Counted from the stretch's first letter, positions 43,310 to 52,828 are shown. The stretch is DNA of 64,000 nucleotides from Cydia pomonella (GCF_033807575.1 NC_084710.1:22362357-22426356), one strand, 5' to 3'. Numbers and translations are program-made. The notes: a model not told the origin generated them from the sequence alone.

Positions 43310-43435
43310 TATGTCACTTTATTGCACATAAACAGGTTAACGTTAACACACAAAAGACAAAACTAAACAAACAAACAAATTGTATGTACAAACGCGAACT
43401 TATCCCTAAAAGGGATCTCTTCCAGCTTTAAAAAC
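43310..43435 (-). repeat. LINE 3' UTR end
   Basis: Read on the minus strand: aagctggaagagatcccttt, tagggataagttcgcg, then a gtgcaataaagtgacatac end with (CATA)n. The same design as at 11062-11210 and 61358-61495, but a different subfamily. Confidence 0.65.
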
Positions 43436-43439
43436 AAGA

Positions 43440-44320
43440 AATTAATCACGAGCCGAAGTCCCCAAGATGGCGGTCGACAAGGAGCCCCTTTAGAGTAGTT
43501 ACATTTACCTTAGGTATAGTTAGGGTTACCACACGTCCTGTATATACGGGACTGTCACCGTATTCGTATCGCGTCCCGTATTTTTCTCATTCCGTACATT
43601 AATACTGTTGTAGAATACCTATATTAATGGTCACAATCATCTCTGTTTAACCATCTAGTCTTATTACGTACGTGAGTTGAAGCTAGGTGAACCTCCTTAG
43701 TTGCAATAGGGTTGTTTCCATCTACAAATTTTAGGGCAGAATTGTATCCCAATAATTTTTTTTGGATTATAAGAACATGTTAAACTACTTTTAGGGGACC
43801 TGTAATGACCATATTTTTGTAAATATTGAATTTAAAATACCTTTTGGCACACGTCACGAGACCAAACTCGAAACGTCATTGAAGATTCTGATGACGCCAC
43901 AACTCTCGGATTGACACTGTTGACAGTTAGGCGATAAACAACAAACGACAAATGTCAGTTGACAATTCGTATCTTCTACGTGCGTATGTAGTTATGTGCC
44001 AAACCGTAAAATGTGACGTCACACAATTTTCAAACAGCGTTTTGGGCGCGAAAGCATAAGTCAAAATATATATTGTTAATTTAACATATTTAAAGCCGTT
44101 TTTGGTATAAAAGTTGAATTTTAGGGCAACTTTTAGTTAATATAGAACGTAATACGAGCGTTTCAAAAAATTGGAAACTACCCTATTGCTCTGGCTGACT
44201 TTACCTGGAGATAATACAGTCGACACATGGGATTGACGTTTGAGGTAAAATATAGCATTAAATGAAAACCACATGAAAACTCAACACGATGAGTAATTAA
44301 TATGCATTATATTGAACTAT
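43440..44320. other. Divergent intergenic region, no gene seen
   Basis: Between the two start regions. Contains short words such as tgacagttaggcgataaac, but no clear repeat or exon. Confidence 0.35.
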
Positions 44321-44325
44321 TTTGT

Positions 44326-44333
44326 TATAAATA
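44326..44333 (+). promoter_or_regulatory. TATA box of the membrane-protein gene
   Basis: tataaata sits 45 bp before the ATG at 44371. The expected start (about +30) falls at cgttctagtc near 44352-44360, giving a short 5' UTR. Confidence 0.5.
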
Positions 44334-44370
44334 TTCCTTTAAAGTGGACGTGTCGTTCTAGTCTATGAAT

Positions 44371-44409
44371 ATGAAAAGGATTGTGTGTTACTGTCTTGCA
44401 ATTTCAATG
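44371..44409 (+). CDS. Membrane-protein gene, exon 1: start and signal peptide
   Basis: ATG AAA AGG opens MKRIVCYCLAISM and ends at ATG|GTAAGT (phase 0). The KR-then-hydrophobic stretch continues into IPLKG of exon 2, giving a short signal-peptide-like N-terminus. An in-frame ATG two codons upstream (44365) would add MN; the choice between them cannot be made from sequence. Confidence 0.7.
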
Positions 44410-44581
44410 GTAAGTATTTTAATAATCTTACCTAGTTACCATCAGAACTAGTTCACATTAAAAAAAAATCCAAGGGATGAAAGGCACTCCCGAAAAAGGT
44501 AATAATGCCTTTCATTGCCTGCCCACGTTAAACACTCTACTTTTCATTTCGAATACGAGGAAAGTAAAATACATGTGTTTT

Positions 44582-44995
44582 TTTAGGGTTCCGTAGCCAA
44601 ATGGCAAAAAACGGAACCCTTATAGATTCATCATGTCCGTCTGTCTGTCCGATTATGTCACCGCCACTTTTTTCCGAAACTATAAGAGCTATACTGTTCA
44701 AACTTGGTAAGTAGATGTATTCTATGAACCGCATTAGAATTTTTACAAAAAAATAAAAAAAAATTTGGGGGTTCCCCATACTTAGAACTGAAACACTAAA
44801 AATCTTTTTTCATCAAACCCATACGTGTGGGGTATCTATGGATAGGTCTTTAAAAATGATATTGAGGTTTCTAATATCATTTTTTTCTAAACTGAATAGT
44901 TTGCGCAAGAGACACTTCCAAAGTGGTAAAATGTGTGTCCCCCCCCCCCCCCGTAACTTCTAAAATAACAGAATGAAAAATCTAAAAAAAATATA
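44582..44995. mobile_element. Element B relative in intron 1 of the membrane-protein gene
   Basis: ttttagggttccgtagccaa, then acggaacccttatagattca and tcatgtccgtctgtctgtcc; interior ggtatctatggataggtctt. A C-run occupies 44940-44953. No clear right end. Confidence 0.55.
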
Positions 44996-45369
44996 TGATA
45001 TACATTGCCATTGTATGCCACATTTAACTACATTTTATTTATTTGTTTTTTGAAAATTAACTATATCGATTAGTTTCCCTTAACGTACTTACCCATACCC
45101 CGAAGTTAACGGAATTCAAAAAAAACACCCGGTATAAATTATGAACCTAAACATTTTCAAATTGTATTAATTTATTTAAATGAATACAAGTAACTACAGC
45201 AAAAATGCATAACTGTTCTGCCGGCTGTATACACTCGAAGACGAGAGACGAGGAAGAGTGAGACCAGAAGGAAACATGTGACATGTACACACTCGTTCTC
45301 GGCCTATCTCGGGGTGTCGGGACGAGTGTGTACAGCCCGCATTCAATGAAATCGCTACTAAGTATCTAT

Positions 45370-45835
45370 ATTTACAAGCCTGCTAGAGCTTACTGTAAAG
45401 CCTTGTTCGGACTAGGCTAGTATTTTAGTCTAGTGGCGAGTAATTTAGTAGCTAAACGTGTCTGAACACCAAAAAATTAGTCGAGTGGATTAGTAAGTAA
45501 TTTAGTCGAGTCAATCCATTTTATTCTATTTTTTTTAGTAGTTTAGTAGCGAGTAGCACCCCCCACCACGCGTCCGTGCTCACTCGGCCGCCGGCTAAAC
45601 AAGTCCGAACCTGTCGATTTAGTCGAGTTCATTAGTTGACGTGAAAATGTAGAGTACAGAGTACCACTGACTTGTGAGCTTTACTCGACTGTAATGCGAA
45701 CGATTTTTAGGCAGTAGCGAATAGTTTAGCTACTAAATTACTCGCCACTAGACTAAAATACTAGCCTAGTCCGAACAAGGCTTAAGGCTTAGTCAATTTG
45801 TGTAGGAATGTCCAATATTTATTTATTATTTACTC
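45370..45835 (+). mobile_element. SINE-A 3' fragment split by a MITE
   Basis: gcctgctagagcttactgt before 45396 and ggcttagtcaatttgtgtag after 45784 are adjacent parts of the SINE-A end (family: gagcttactgtgggacttagtc). The 387-bp MITE lies between them. The tail atttatttattatttact closes it. Confidence 0.7.
45398..45784. mobile_element. MITE with perfect 60-bp terminal inverted repeats
   Basis: aagccttgttcggactaggc, tagtattttagtctagtggc, gagtaatttagtagctaaac at 45398-45457 is repeated without a mismatch, inverted, at 45725-45784. The interior is non-coding with further tagtcgag words. The perfect arms indicate a recent insertion or recent gene-conversion. Lies in intron 1 of the membrane-protein gene, 66 bp before exon 2. 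Confidence 0.88.
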
Positions 45836-45850
45836 AAGGGTTTCCCACAG

Positions 45851-45954
45851 ATTCCCCTTAAAGGATGTTCTGATATTGACGGAGATTGTATGGAGCCCCA
45901 ACTATTTGTGGAAGAAACGTACTGCGGTTACAACAATATGACATCATTAACGAT
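45851..45954 (+). CDS. Membrane-protein gene, exon 2: Cys-bearing ectodomain
   Basis: Begins after tttcccacag and ends at CGAT|GTAAGT (104 bp, phase 0 in, phase 2 out). It encodes IPLKGCSDIDGDCMEPQLFV and then EETYCGYNNMTSLT, with three cysteines and the glycosylation site NMT. It joins exon 3 in frame (AT+G = Met). Found by splice signals and phase; too short to stand out as a free frame. Confidence 0.75.
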
Positions 45955-45975
45955 GTAAGTTTCATTTAGTTCGTG

Positions 45976-46067
45976 TCACCCACGATGACGCGCAGATTTG
46001 TCAAATCTAACCTTTAATAACATTACAATAAGAGTCAAGGCAGGCGTGGTCGTGAATAACACGATTT
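45976..46067. repeat. Dispersed repeat shared with 15.46 kb
   Basis: acgatgacgcgcagatttgt and cattacaataagagtcaagg as in the other copy. Intron 2 of the membrane-protein gene, directly before a SINE-A. Confidence 0.6.
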
Positions 46068-46078
46068 ATAACGATTTT

Positions 46079-46340
46079 GACGACCAGTTTGGCCTAGTGG
46101 GTAGTGACCCTGCCTACGAAGTCGATGGTCCCAGGTTCAAATCCTGATAAGGGCATTTATTCATGTGATGAGCATGGATATTTGTTCCTGAGTCATGGGT
46201 GTTTTCTATTTTTTTTTTTTTTTTTTTTTTTTTACCTTATTGAGCTTATTGAACAACACAAGCCTTATTGAGCTTACTGTGGGACTTAGTCAATTTGTGT
46301 AATAATGTACTATAATATTTATTTATTTATTTATTTATTT
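46079..46340 (+). mobile_element. SINE-A with internal T-run
   Basis: gacgaccagtttggcctagt head, box B aggttcaaatcc and the first half of the body; then ~25 T replace the ATATTTATAA core (46208-46233), followed by a partly duplicated cttattgagcttattgaaca and the normal end. Confidence 0.85.
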
Positions 46341-46580
46341 ATAACAATTATAAAAAAAGGGCCCTATTCAGTTGTGCTAACAGGGTTATAACTGTAAATT
46401 ACTTATGTTTATTTTTATTTGTTTGTATTTCGTTTTTGTTGTGCTTTTAATACGAATTGAGAGCCGACTAAATGATTTTTTTATCTTCGAGGTCCGTGGC
46501 AACTACTTCGGGGGATAGCATCCCGAAAAATCAAAATTTATTTTTCTTTCTTCCTCAAAAAAGAGGATTTGTATTCATTT

Positions 46581-46812
46581 GACGACCGAACCCTAATGGG
46601 CGATGGTCCTGGGTTCGAATCCCGGTAAGGGCATTTATTTATGTGATGAGTGATGAGCACAGATATTTGTTCCTGCGTCATGAATGTTTTCTATGTATTT
46701 AAGTATTTGTATATTATATATATCGTTGTCTGAGTACCCAAAACGCAAGCCGTCTTGAGCTTAGCGTGGGACTTAGTCAATTTGTGTAAGAATGTCCCTA
46801 TAATATTTATTT
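46581..46812 (+). mobile_element. SINE-A with deleted box A
   Basis: gacgaccgaaccctaatggg then gatggtcctgggttcgaatc. About 30 bp between the head start and box B are missing; body and tail (gtaagaatgtccctataata) are of the same subtype as 61658-61912. Confidence 0.85.
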
Positions 46813-47262
46813 ATATTTACCGTTTATTCTTTCCTTGGCTTACTTCCTAATTTCAATTTTCGTGGTAGCTCTGCGGCATCATTAGCTACTCAGTTACTTG
46901 ATTATCAAAATGTCAAATCAGACTTGCAAAGGTTCGACAATAGCCTGTATTGTGCTCTGTTTACCGTTCGCTAAAACAATGAATTAAAGATGTTTCAGAT
47001 GTCGAGACGTTTTGTAATGGAACTGTCTTTAACGCCGAGTTGCTAACGAATGTTGACGTCTTTCTTATTTAGAAACATAATATCATTGAAAGTTATCAAA
47101 TGCAGCACACACAAAATTGATAATTAAAATTTTGATAAATTAATATGAAGGTCATACTCTTACAATAGAGCCTTTAGGGTCAAATAAATCCCAAAAATTG
47201 GCGTATGTACTTAGGCTTAGTAATATGTTAGTATCGCTTATACCATTTAAATTTTATTTCAG

Positions 47263-48128
47263 GTACACAATTAACAATAAATCTCTAGCAACTTCTCTCC
47301 ATGACGGCTGCGCTGTTGATTTTGATGAACCACTTAATTTAAATAACACATTTTATATCGAATGTGATACGGAAACTAGTTGCTTTGATGAATCAAAAGA
47401 AATTAGTAGAGAGACTTATTACCTAGAGTGCGAAGAAGTGGATATATTTAGTAAAGAAATAATGATTTCAAAAGAGCATAATGAAAGTACGACAGAGTCG
47501 TTTTTACTGACAAATGAAACTACAACAGAATTCTATGATAAAACAACAGCTGCACATGGAAGTTCATCAGAAGTTTATATATTTACAAATGAAACTATCA
47601 CGGATCCTGATGGTCTATTGAGAAATGGTCTTGTAAATTCAACAAAAGTTGATGTGGATACCGAATCTTCCACAGCAGTTGAAAGCATATCGAAAAATGA
47701 TATTGCGATTTCGTCAGGAGCAGGGTTCACAGCGGAATCTACCACATCAGTTGATGACATATTGAACCATGATGTTGCCAATTCGGCAAAGGTTAATTTG
47801 TTTACAACTACAACTAGTATAACTACCACAGAGCTTAATAATGAATTGAAAGATAATCATAATTCATCAAAAGGAGATAATATGTTTGACAATGAAACGT
47901 CGATTGAGCATTATGATGTATTGAAAGATATTAATGCGAATTCTACAATAATAAATGCATTAAGTAATAATACTGATGCTCGTATATTAACGGCAGCTAC
48001 GGAGAATTCGTCTGACTCTAATAATATCTTGGCTATTCTTGGATATTCTTTAGCAGGGATTGGAGCAACATTGGCGTTAGCTTTCGGAGCATATAGATTC
48101 AAAAATGCTGTGCAATCAGGAAGCTACT
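47263..48128 (+). CDS. Membrane-protein gene, exon 3: mucin-like stalk and membrane segment
   Basis: I do not recognise this gene. The four exons make 351 residues. Exon 3 (866 bp) opens after ttttatttcag. Residues ~48-130 are acidic with four or five cysteines (HDGC, FYIEC, TSCF, YYLEC). Residues ~130-300 are rich in Thr, Ser, Asn, Asp and Glu and form about five degenerate units of ~24-28 residues around the pattern L...N.(A/N)NS(T/A)K...T; examples are GLLRNGLVNSTKV, DILNHDVANSAKV and DVLKDINANST. About ten N-x-S/T sites suggest heavy glycosylation. Then NNILAILGYSLAGIGATLAL and AFGAY give one membrane helix, followed by RFKNA on the cytoplasmic side. Predicted: type I surface protein with a mucin-like stalk. 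At GCTACT|GTAAGT an excellent donor precedes an in-frame TAA. Codon use is AT-rich like the surroundings. Function unknown; a surface receptor or midgut/hemocyte glycoprotein are possibilities only. Confidence 0.85.
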
Positions 48129-48653
48129 GTAAGTGTTAATTTTTTACCTCAAAATAACTAAAAATTTCTACATGTCATATTTAATATTTAACTCACCAAT
48201 CTAATAACATTTAGCCTATTCATTGACATGGGTATTCATCAGGAGTTACAGACATTATTTTCGGAATTCCATTTATTATAAAATCCTTCTCAAAATCAAG
48301 ATAGGTCAAAAATTAATATTGCGTCTGGCAAATAAGATACACAAGACATATAACATTTTTGGTTGAGAAGACTATCATCAAGGCAAGAACTCTCGTATTT
48401 GTATACGAATTTTGCTCAGACACAGTCAAAAAGATTTGCTCCTTCTGGTCTACCGGACTTCTGTAAGTCGAGCAAGTGTACTAGACCATACAAGAGTTAG
48501 AAGCAACGATATGGTCTTTCTTATCTGATAGACGGTCTACTCCACATTGACCTAAATAATATTTTTGATCAAGATTACACTTCATTCCTAGTTTTTAACG
48601 ATTGTTATCTAATAGCTAATATAAAATCATGTATTCTGTTGTGTCGATTTCAG
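48129..48653 (+). other. Intron 3 of the membrane-protein gene
   Basis: 525 bp, GT-AG. If retained, translation ends after three further codons (CKC and TAA at about 48137-48139), giving a short-tailed form. No repeat recognised. Confidence 0.6.
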
Positions 48654-48700
48654 TAATTCCTGAAACATCAAGTCCACCGGGTTTTATAGAGCTAGCATGA
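48654..48700 (+). CDS. Membrane-protein gene, exon 4: cytoplasmic tail
   Basis: After tcgatttcag the phase (T+TA) gives the tail GSYLIPETSSPPGFIELA and a TGA at 48698-48700. It is a short, Pro/Ser-rich cytoplasmic end. The donor/acceptor pair and an open frame through to the stop support it. No AATAAA lies close downstream; LINE relics follow. Confidence 0.65.
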
Positions 48701-48769
48701 GTTGTGCTGTATCGCAATGCTATATCGAAGGAGTGACAACATTCCAGCCACTGATTGAAAGGGCTCTCC

Positions 48770-48960
48770 GAACTTCAAGACTTCTACACTATCTACGCGT
48801 TGACTGTGCGTTTCTCCAAAAACTTCTTGCCTCACACGGCTAAACTGTTTAATGAATGTTGCCAGCGGTATTTCCGGACCGATATGACCTTCACTCACAA
48901 AATTCGGCAATCGTGAAAAATACAATCGCATACACCCTTATGCCTGGGCCGTATCCTTGT
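48770..48960 (+). pseudogene. LINE-G-like coding fragment
   Basis: The plus strand reads VRFSKNFLPHTAKLFNEC and then LPAVFPDRYDL in a shifted frame: the FLPRT-KLWNELP-AVFPDRYD end of LINE-G-type proteins. A second, longer piece follows directly, so two partial copies are joined here in the 3' flank of the membrane-protein gene. Confidence 0.6.
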
Positions 48961-49500
48961 TGTATAATGGAATTATTAAATACCATTGCAAGTCACAAGC
49001 AAGGTGATATATTACTCCGGGACAAAGACTGCTGCTATTTATATAAAGCGCAAGACAGACCCCATATGGAGTATTGCTGTGCCCCAGGAGCAACTGCATT
49101 CCAGCTTGGACCCTTCTACTCAGTCCAAAGGCGCGCTGTACGAGTCGTCGACGATCCCAAACTCCTTGACATGATGCCAACGGCCGATTTCTATCACCGC
49201 ACCGCTCGCCGTCGGCAGGGTGTTCATCCTCAGCCTCACACACTAGAAGCTAAATGATTACGTACTGTGTGGTTTAAGAGGAACTTCCCGCGGACGCACC
49301 GGCTGTGGAATGAGCTCCCTGCCGAGGTTTTCCCGAAGGCCTACAGCACGGGGTTCTTCAAAAAAGGAGTATACAGGTTTTTAAAGAGTCGGCAACGCGG
49401 ATGTAATATCTCTGGTGTTGCAGGCGTCCATAGGCTACGGTGACTGCTTACCATCAAGCGAGCAGTATGCTGGTTTGCCACCGACGTGGTATAAAAAATA
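48961..49500 (+). pseudogene. LINE-G RT C-terminus and complete 3' tail
   Basis: Frames give YLYKAQDRPHMEYCCAPGAT, VQRRAVRVVDDPKL, FYHRTARRRQG, then, after shifts, FKRNFPRTHRLWNELPAEVF-like, GFFKKGVYRFLKSRQRGCNI and SGVAGVHRLR with a stop. The tail cttaccatcaagcgagcagt and gacgtggtataaaaaat is the sequence that recurs alone at 21.0, 24.5, 38.7 and other positions. This is the best copy for identifying the family (jockey/CR1-like). Confidence 0.8.
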
Positions 49501-49563
49501 CTCCTAACAGTCCTAAGTAATACCTCAATAGCCTTACCATGACTGCCTCAATAGTGTCAAACT

Positions 49564-49687
49564 GACATATTCGCTAGCGTGAGCGTAACTTACTTTCTAT
49601 GCATCTTGCTCGTACCTACTGGAATAATAGTGCGAGCGAAATGTGTAGAAACTAAGTAAGTTACGCTCGCGCTAGCGAATATGTCAT
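49564..49687. mobile_element. 124-bp palindromic MITE with 9-bp target duplication
   Basis: gacatattcgctagcgtgag, then cgtaacttactt, pairs with aagtaagttacgctcgcgct, then agcgaatatgtc. The direct repeat tgtcaaact at 49555-49563 and 49688-49696 flanks it. An 8-9 bp duplication is typical of hAT-type elements (family knowledge). Confidence 0.85.
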
Positions 49688-49699
49688 TGTCAAACTGGT

Positions 49700-50260
49700 G
49701 GTAACCATACAGTATTAAGTAGGTATATCGTCACAAAAATACCAGGATATTTCCGTAGAATTTTGTATATAACTAATTAATTCTAGGTTCTTAGTCATAA
49801 GTAATTTATTTGAAAAATGTGCAACTAATAAATGTTGAGTTTTGTTTTTTATTCTTGTTTTTTTACAACTAATGATTATTGTTTTTCTTCTTCATTTATT
49901 AGAAAATACATAGCGTTTAAAATTGTCCAGATACATTACTTTTATTTTTTATTATCATTCCTAATATATATTAATATGAAACAAGAAAAATTTTTTTTTT
50001 TTTTTACAAACTCATATAGCTGTATAAAAATGTCATAATTTATTTATAACACCATGGCAAAAGTGTTGAATATTTCCTTACTCTTCGTTTTACATACTTT
50101 TGTTTCCTTGTGTGACTATGGATGACGATGTAGGAATATGTGTAATAAAAAAAATATATACAATTTATATTTAGTAATGCATTAATTGAATAGGAAAGTA
50201 GCTAACTGTAGCATTTTCCTTGGGGTTCCATAGCAACAATCAACAAAGTATATGAATTTA
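49700..50260. other. No gene seen
   Basis: AT-rich with a T-run at about 49993-50005. Confidence 0.4.
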
Positions 50261-50263
50261 TTC

Positions 50264-50640
50264 GACGACCGGTCTGGCCTAGTGGATATTGACCCTGCCT
50301 ACGAAGCCGATGGTCCCGGGTTCAAATCCTGGTAAGGGCATTTATTCGTGTGATGAGCAAGAATATTTGTTCCTGAGTCATGGGTGTTTTCTATGTATTT
50401 AAGTATTTATAAATATTCATATATTATATATGTTTTTAAGGGAGTTCCCTCTGCCAACAAACTGTCTTACAGTTTGGCAGAAGAAAATAAAATTGTAAAA
50501 TCAGGGTTTTTTTTTACCAGAATAAATGATTTTTTTTTTTTTTTTATATCGTTGTCTAAGTACCCTCAACACAAGCCTTATTGAGCTTACTGTGGGGCTT
50601 AGTCGATTTGTGTAATAATGTCCTATAATATTTATTTATT
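50264..50640 (+). mobile_element. SINE-A interrupted by another retroelement tail
   Basis: Head gacgaccggtctggcctagt, box B gggttcaaatcc and body up to tattatatat (50431), then 114 foreign bases, then atatcgttgtctaagtaccc and the normal end. Confidence 0.85.
50432..50545 (+). mobile_element. Retroelement 3' tail nested in SINE-A
   Basis: gggagttccctctgccaaca, cttacagtttggcagaagaa, ccagaataaatga and a T-run of ~15. ATAT on both sides is consistent with a short target duplication. Two ttggca-type words pair as a small stem. Confidence 0.6.
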
Positions 50641-50736
50641 TTTATTAATTAATTATATAAAAATCGTATGCGCATACGCATAACACACATCTTTTGCTTT
50701 TGCATACAAATGCGGAAGTGTCATTTTTATAAATAA

Positions 50737-50915
50737 ATAAATAAAAATAAATAAATATTATAGCACATTATTACACAAATTGACTAAGTCCCACAGTAAG
50801 CTCAATAAGGCTTGTGTTGAGGGTACTTAGACAACGATATATATAATATATAAATATTTATAAATACTTAAATACATAGAAAACACCCATGACTCAGGAA
50901 CAAATATCCATGTTC
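50737..50915 (-). mobile_element. SINE-A lacking the tRNA head
   Basis: From the tail complement (aaataaataaatattatagc) through gactcaggaacaaatatcca; stops before box B, so it is 5' truncated. Confidence 0.8.
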
Positions 50916-51028
50916 ACATGCTTTATTAAACCAGAGTCTATGAAATAACACTATCATCAAACCACCCAACTATAGTCCTAAGCTCCCAACCATGATCCAC
51001 AAATAAATTCCAATTGTTTCATTCTGTA

Positions 51029-51213
51029 CCCCTAGTGTAAATTTAATCGACATCATAACGTGACGAACGCGTTTGCGTTAAGTCTCATTTTGTATAGGAT
51101 TTTGAGTTTCCAAAACGTCCCGCTTGGCGCGCTCTTTCTAAATCACATACAAAATGAGACTAAACGCAAACGCGTACGTCACGTTTCGAAATCTAATTTA
51201 TTTACACTAGGGG
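51029..51213. mobile_element. Palindromic MITE (cccctagtgtaaat family), copy 2
   Basis: cccctagtgtaaatttaatc and gatctaatttatttacac-taggg type ends (imperfect); inner gcgtttgcgttaagtctcat and gagactaaacgcaaacgcg. Central words fold as in the other copies. Confidence 0.78.
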
Positions 51214-51346
51214 TACAGGTGTCTTTTACTAGATTTTTGTAGTTCTAAGTATGAAAACGGATTATATCGCGTTTAATGAATTTCACGATACAAGTGCAGA
51301 TAATAGGAAATTCGCAACGAGTGGTGATAAACAAGTTGCGAATTAC

Positions 51347-51643
51347 CTATCCGCACATGTATCGTGTACAACGTTTAAGAGCTCCTGTACATGATGGTCC
51401 AGCGTAGGCCAGCCTAAGGGACGCAGCTATGCGGTGGAATGAGATAGCAATATCACTTGCTTCCTCTAACGCATAAATGGGTCTCTTGGACTGGCTCACG
51501 CTGGGCCATCGTGTAGAGGAACCATTACAGTACATATGGGTCTTTGAAGCTTTCGAATGAATGAGACACTGAGATAACTTCCGCACTTGCATTAAAATCT
51601 GCCGTTGGACATGCAGGTGAGCAAAAACCCTTCTAAGCTTCAA
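51347..51643. other. Unclassified GC-richer block
   Basis: The minus-strand frame is open for 98 codons but without a recognisable domain. Words such as gctatgcggtggaatgagat and actggctcacgctgggccat look like a LINE fragment. Not assigned. Confidence 0.3.
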
Positions 51644-51763
51644 AAACCTACTGAAAAATTATTACTTGTCCCTTCCTTGGTGTGATCCTGTGTATACAGT
51701 ATATTTTGTATTTTTTTATTTTAATATTTAGATTAATGCCATATATTTATTTAATATGTATTA

Positions 51764-52000
51764 ATGTGTGTGCAGATTGTGCTTAACAGATTGCGGACAG
51801 GGTTCGGCCGTACCGCACATTTTAAACATCTTTGTGGATGGATCGACTCGCCCAGATGCGATTGTGGCGCTGAATCTCAAACTGTCCAACACGTGGTACA
51901 GGAGTGCCCCCTCAGAGCCTATCCTGGAAGCCCCGATGACCTGTTCTCACTTACTCCTGACGTAGCTCAATGGCTGAAAACCTTGGATACAAACTTGTGA
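51764..52000 (+). pseudogene. Non-LTR retrotransposon RNase H/C-terminal fragment
   Basis: LNRLRTGFGRTAHFKHLCGW, then SPRCDCGAESQTVQHVVQEC-like and DVAQWLKTLDTNL with stop. The RLRTG-G-----W----SP-C-CG--QT-HV--CP pattern is the end of the RNase H-bearing LINE proteins. 5' truncated. Confidence 0.8.
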
Positions 52001-52560
52001 CATACCTACCTGATATATTTTCGATTTACTTGTGATTTTTGTTATGCCATTCGATTAAATAATAAATGTGTGTGCAACTTTCTCACTCCTCTAATTTATT
52101 CGTGCACTACTTACCTGTTTTAAAACTTTTTTAAATCTTTATATCCTGCTACCTTGTTGTTTCCATTTCCGAAAATGTTAACCAATATCCTTGTTTTGGT
52201 GAAAACATAGTGTAATTAAGGCAAATGTGTATTTGGATTCGTTGGTCAATATTTCCAATATTCATATTAAAATGTAAATTAACTTTCGATATGAGTTGGA
52301 TTTGAGTTGGATGACCTATAATAAAAAAAAAAAAAAAAATATAAAAAAAACCACATCAGAGACGAGTACCTACGTATTATTGTTAAATTTTATTTAAACA
52401 CTTGATGATGTCATACGGGCTTGTAATCAAGTAAAACCACAAATTATATTATATTTTCACTCAGTTTGACGCAAAGTAGGTATGTGTGTATTAGTCTATT
52501 ACTAGATGATTTTCCCCTTTTACAAGCTTGTATTTAACTTACAATGTTGAATCTACCTAT
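52001..52560. other. No gene seen
   Basis: AT-rich with an A-run at about 52323-52338; probably the LINE 3' UTR followed by unique sequence. Confidence 0.35.
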
Positions 52561-52563
52561 ATT

Positions 52564-52655
52564 TGTACTGGTCAAATCTTACAGGTAAAATTTAACCCAA
52601 TTCCCGATTTTCGTTTGAACTAAAAATTTGCAAATATATTTAAGTCGGGTGCCCA
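52564..52655. repeat. Left half of the dispersed repeat at 1.07 kb
   Basis: aattcccgattttcgtttga then ctaaaaatttgcaaata and taagtcgggtg. The remainder of this element resumes at 53206 (caataatattatggtaacat), after the MITE pair. Confidence 0.5.
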
Positions 52656-52664
52656 GGGATCTGT

Positions 52665-52821
52665 ACCCCTAGTGTAAATTTATTCGATGGCGTGACGTGA
52701 TGAACGCGTTTGCGTTAAGTCTCATTTTGTATGGGATATTGAGTTTCCTAAACGTCCCGCTTGGCACGCTGTTTCTTAATCCCACATCACGTCACGCTAT
52801 CGATTAAATGAACACTAGGGG
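52665..52821. mobile_element. Palindromic MITE (cccctagtgtaaat family), copy 3
   Basis: cccctagtgtaaatttattc and tatcgattaaatgaacacta then gggg. The interior gcgtttgcgttaagtctcat is unpaired because the matching arm is deleted. Confidence 0.78.
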
Positions 52822-52828
52822 TGCTGTA

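Noticed and set aside
47575..48102. Minus-strand frames opposite the membrane-protein exon
   Set aside because: Shadows of exon 3; the plus strand has splice sites, glycosylation sites and a membrane helix that explain the open frame.
51347..51643. 98-codon minus-strand frame
   Set aside because: No recognisable motif; the block looks like a repeat fragment, so no product was assigned.
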